NCBI GenBank assembly: GCA_905201685.1 | Contig: CAJKOW010000061.1 | Span: 1 to 9,223 of the forward strand | Direction of reading: 5' to 3' | Origin: an uncultured Bacteroides sp. | GTDB lineage: Bacteria > Bacteroidota > Bacteroidia > Bacteroidales > Bacteroidaceae | Length of the DNA stretch: 9,223 nucleotides | In this document: positions 7,483-9,223 of the stretch, piece by piece | How positions within the stretch are numbered: the stretch's first letter is position 1 | Layout of the letters: every line of letters begins with the position of its first letter | The notes under the pieces: model-generated | Database searches by the model: none | What the model saw: the letters and a program-made list of their open reading frames with translations, nothing else | Told to the model about the DNA's origin: nothing | Program-made: the position numbers and the translations under genes

Positions 7483-9072
7483 ATGAAACTAATTAATAAA
7501 TACATAAGCCTGGCACTCCTTTCCGGTGCCATGATGAGTTCCTGTTCAGACAGCTTCCTGCAGAAGGACTCACTGACCGAATCGTCCTCTTCTACCTTCT
7601 GGCAGACCTCCAACGACGCCATGATGGCTTTGGCCGCCTGCTACGACGCCCTCCAGAGCAACCAGCTCTACAACTCCGACCAATACACCTTCGGGCCGCT
7701 CTATATGGAATGCGTCAGCGACAACGGCGGACACTTCAACTGGAGCGGATGGATCGAAGGCTACGACGTGGCCATGGGCATCCAAAACCCCAGTTCATGG
7801 GTATTCAGTGACTACTGGAAGGCGAATTACGAAGTCATCAGCCGTTGCAATGCCCTGATTGCCAACATCGACCGCGTAGAAATGAGCGAAACGGAAAAGG
7901 CACGCTACAAAGCAGAAGCTACCGTACTCCGCGCTCTTATCTACACCAACCTGACCATGACCTATCAGGACGTGCCCTACCTGACCGAACCTCTGACCCT
8001 CGAAAGCCCCAGCAAGGAAAAGAGCAAACGGGCCGACATCGTCAACAACGTCATTGCCGACCTGAAAGCCTGCGTCAACAGCCTGCCCGAAAAAGCCGAC
8101 TTGGGTCGCCTGACACGCGGTGCCGGATACGCTATCCTCGGCCGTCTGGCCCTTTACAACGAAAAGTGGGACGAAGCCATCAACGCCTATCGCGAAGTGA
8201 TGAAGTTAGGCTACAGCCTGCACCCGAAGTACAGCGAACTGTTCACCCTGGCCGGACAGACTTCGCCCGAAATCATCTTCTCGGTACGTTACGAAGGACC
8301 GGGTATGAGCGAAGGAGCTTCGTTCAACGCCCACTGGAATACACCCGGTGAATTCATCAACGGCACCATCGATCTGGCTGACGACTATTACCTGACCGAC
8401 GGAAAGAAGACAACCGATACGAACTATGGCGAAATGAAAGACGGAAAACTGGACGTAAGCAAACCCAATGCCGCACATTGGGAGAACCGCGACCCACGTC
8501 TCTATGCCACCCTCTTCGTGCCCGGCATGAAGTGGAACGGTAAAGGTGGCGAAGGCGCATGGTACGGAGGTGCAGCCGCTTCCCTCTCGACCGTATATGT
8601 CATGAAGTATTTCGACCCGATCGACACCAGCAACTCGTGGGACAACGGGCAGGACTTCTACGTAGTACGCTATGCCGAAGTATTACTCTCGCTGGCCGAA
8701 GCACTGGTACAGAAGGGTGGATATGACGATGCCGAAGTACGCGGCCTCATCGACCAGGTGCGCCAGCGCGGCGACGTAAACATGCCGAAGGTAGAAGCTG
8801 TGGAAGGAACCGGCCTCAGCAAGGAGGCAATGCTGGAAGTCATCAGGCACGAACGCCGCGTCGAACTGGCTTTCGAAGGGCTGCGCCTGTTCGACGTCTA
8901 TCGTTGGAAGATGCTCGACAAGGCAGTAGCCAACATCGAAAAGGAGCGCACCACACTGGGACTGGCCTACGAACCGCGCCAATACAACGGCGAACGCGAC
9001 TATGTATGGCCCATTCCTACCGCCGAACTCGACTCCAATGACCTGCTCGAACAACACGAGCTCTGGAAATAA
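7483..9072 (+). CDS. SusD-like (RagB/SusD family) surface glycan-binding lipoprotein
   Basis: This is a 529-residue SusD-like lipoprotein that captures glycan at the cell surface and sits over the SusC-like barrel. It has a lipoprotein signal peptide with lipobox MSSC, giving lipidated C21, and the mature start CSDSFLQKDS is typical of the family. The N-terminal part is helical and TPR-like (SusD-like N-terminal domain, about 22-215), including NYEVISRCNALI and the segment RGAGYAILGRLALYNEKWDE. The C-terminal RagB/SusD domain carries WENRDPRLYATLF, RYAEVLLSLAEAL, VIRHERRVELAFEGLRLFD and the closing YVWPIPTAELDSN. ATG7483 is chosen over an in-frame TTG three codons upstream. The 15-base gap after the susC-like stop implies one transcript with that gene. 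The coding sequence is visibly richer in G+C than the HTCS gene, consistent with the biased codon use of abundant proteins. Family assignment is very secure; the ligand is unknown. Confidence 0.96.
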   Translation: MKLINKYISLALLSGAMMSSCSDSFLQKDSLTESSSSTFWQTSNDAMMALAACYDALQSNQLYNSDQYTFGPLYMECVSDNGGHFNWSGWIEGYDVAMGIQNPSSWVFSDYWKANYEVISRCNALIANIDRVEMSETEKARYKAEATVLRALIYTNLTMTYQDVPYLTEPLTLESPSKEKSKRADIVNNVIADLKACVNSLPEKADLGRLTRGAGYAILGRLALYNEKWDEAINAYREVMKLGYSLHPKYSELFTLAGQTSPEIIFSVRYEGPGMSEGASFNAHWNTPGEFINGTIDLADDYYLTDGKKTTDTNYGEMKDGKLDVSKPNAAHWENRDPRLYATLFVPGMKWNGKGGEGAWYGGAAASLSTVYVMKYFDPIDTSNSWDNGQDFYVVRYAEVLLSLAEALVQKGGYDDAEVRGLIDQVRQRGDVNMPKVEAVEGTGLSKEAMLEVIRHERRVELAFEGLRLFDVYRWKMLDKAVANIEKERTTLGLAYEPRQYNGERDYVWPIPTAELDSNDLLEQHELWK

Positions 9073-9097
9073 CACTTTCAGTTATCAATAGGCAAGC

Positions 9098-9144
9098 AAA
9101 GGATGGCCGGGCTACAAATATCCAGAAGGCCCGAGCCATCCTTT
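9098..9144 (+). terminator. Strong hairpin after the susD-like gene: terminator or attenuator
   Basis: The left arm 9098-9112 (AAAGGATGGCCGGGC) pairs with the right arm 9129-9144 (GCCCGAGCCATCCTTT). This gives a 10-bp outer stem and a 5-bp G+C-rich inner stem separated by one bulged base (A9134), with a 16-base loop. It begins 25 bases after the stop codon. The T-tract after the stem is very short (CTTTCAG), so termination may be partial. In PULs such structures after susC/susD often reduce read-through to downstream genes; that role is inferred here. The pairing itself is directly visible. Confidence 0.65.
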
Positions 9145-9223
9145 CAGCATTGTTACAACAACAGATTACATCCTAATTTCCGCAAATAATCTCGACTCTC
9201 GTGTTATTAATGGATATTTTATA
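9145..9223. other. Non-coding end of the window
   Basis: I see no convincing gene start, TAnnTTTG promoter or RNA gene in these A/T-rich bases. A short imperfect palindrome, TTGTTACAACAA, lies at 9150-9161 but is too small to interpret. The next PUL gene, if any, starts beyond the window. Confidence 0.5.

Noticed and set aside
7845..8351. Plus-strand 168-codon frame inside the susD-like gene
   Set aside because: It is out of frame with a fully conserved SusD-like protein, and its translation is arginine- and proline-rich low-complexity sequence typical of a shadow frame.
9150..9161. Small palindrome TTGTTACAACAA
   Set aside because: Five-base arms in A/T-rich DNA are expected by chance, and nothing adjacent supports a binding site.
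1..9223. Whether the window holds an undescribed defence or mobile system
   Set aside because: All three genes are full-length members of well-known PUL families. I found no transposase, integrase, nuclease, toxin, CRISPR array or attachment-site duplication.

Overview
The window looks like part of a polysaccharide utilisation locus (PUL) from a member of the Bacteroidales, most likely a gut Bacteroides or close relative. This rests on three things. A one-polypeptide hybrid two-component system (HTCS) sits next to a SusC-like/SusD-like pair, a combination characteristic of Bacteroidota. The intergenic promoter carries a TAnnTTTG element of the Bacteroides sigma-ABfr type. No clear Shine-Dalgarno sequence precedes either ATG start.

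Layout: (1) About 1-4177, plus strand: a complete or nearly complete HTCS sensor/regulator. In order it has a signal peptide, 14 propeller-type repeats, a Y_Y_Y domain, one membrane helix, a histidine kinase, a receiver and an AraC-type DNA-binding domain. Its start codon is uncertain because the frame stays open to the window edge. (2) 4178-4389: a 212-base intergenic region with an imperfect hairpin, a set of repeated GGTCG-cored elements that resemble an operator, and a TAnnTTTG promoter. (3) 4390-7467: a SusC-like TonB-dependent outer-membrane transporter of 1025 residues. (4) 7483-9072: a SusD-like surface glycan-binding lipoprotein of 529 residues, 15 bases downstream and almost certainly co-transcribed. 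(5) 9073-9223: non-coding, with a strong hairpin that is probably a terminator or attenuator. No gene start is visible before the window ends.

Likely joint function (inference from the families): the periplasmic propellers of the HTCS bind an oligosaccharide from the incoming glycan. The kinase then phosphorylates the fused receiver, and the AraC domain activates the susC/susD promoter, probably through the repeats just upstream of it. SusD captures glycan at the cell surface and SusC imports it with TonB energy. The SusC-like protein has no N-terminal STN domain, which fits control by the HTCS rather than by an ECF-sigma/anti-sigma pair. No degradative enzyme lies in the window, so the substrate cannot be named.

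I saw no RNA genes, CRISPR arrays, insertion sequences or broken genes. The window is mainly a well-formed example of a known system. The points most worth following are the operator-like repeats, the degenerate kinase G1 box and the two intergenic hairpins.
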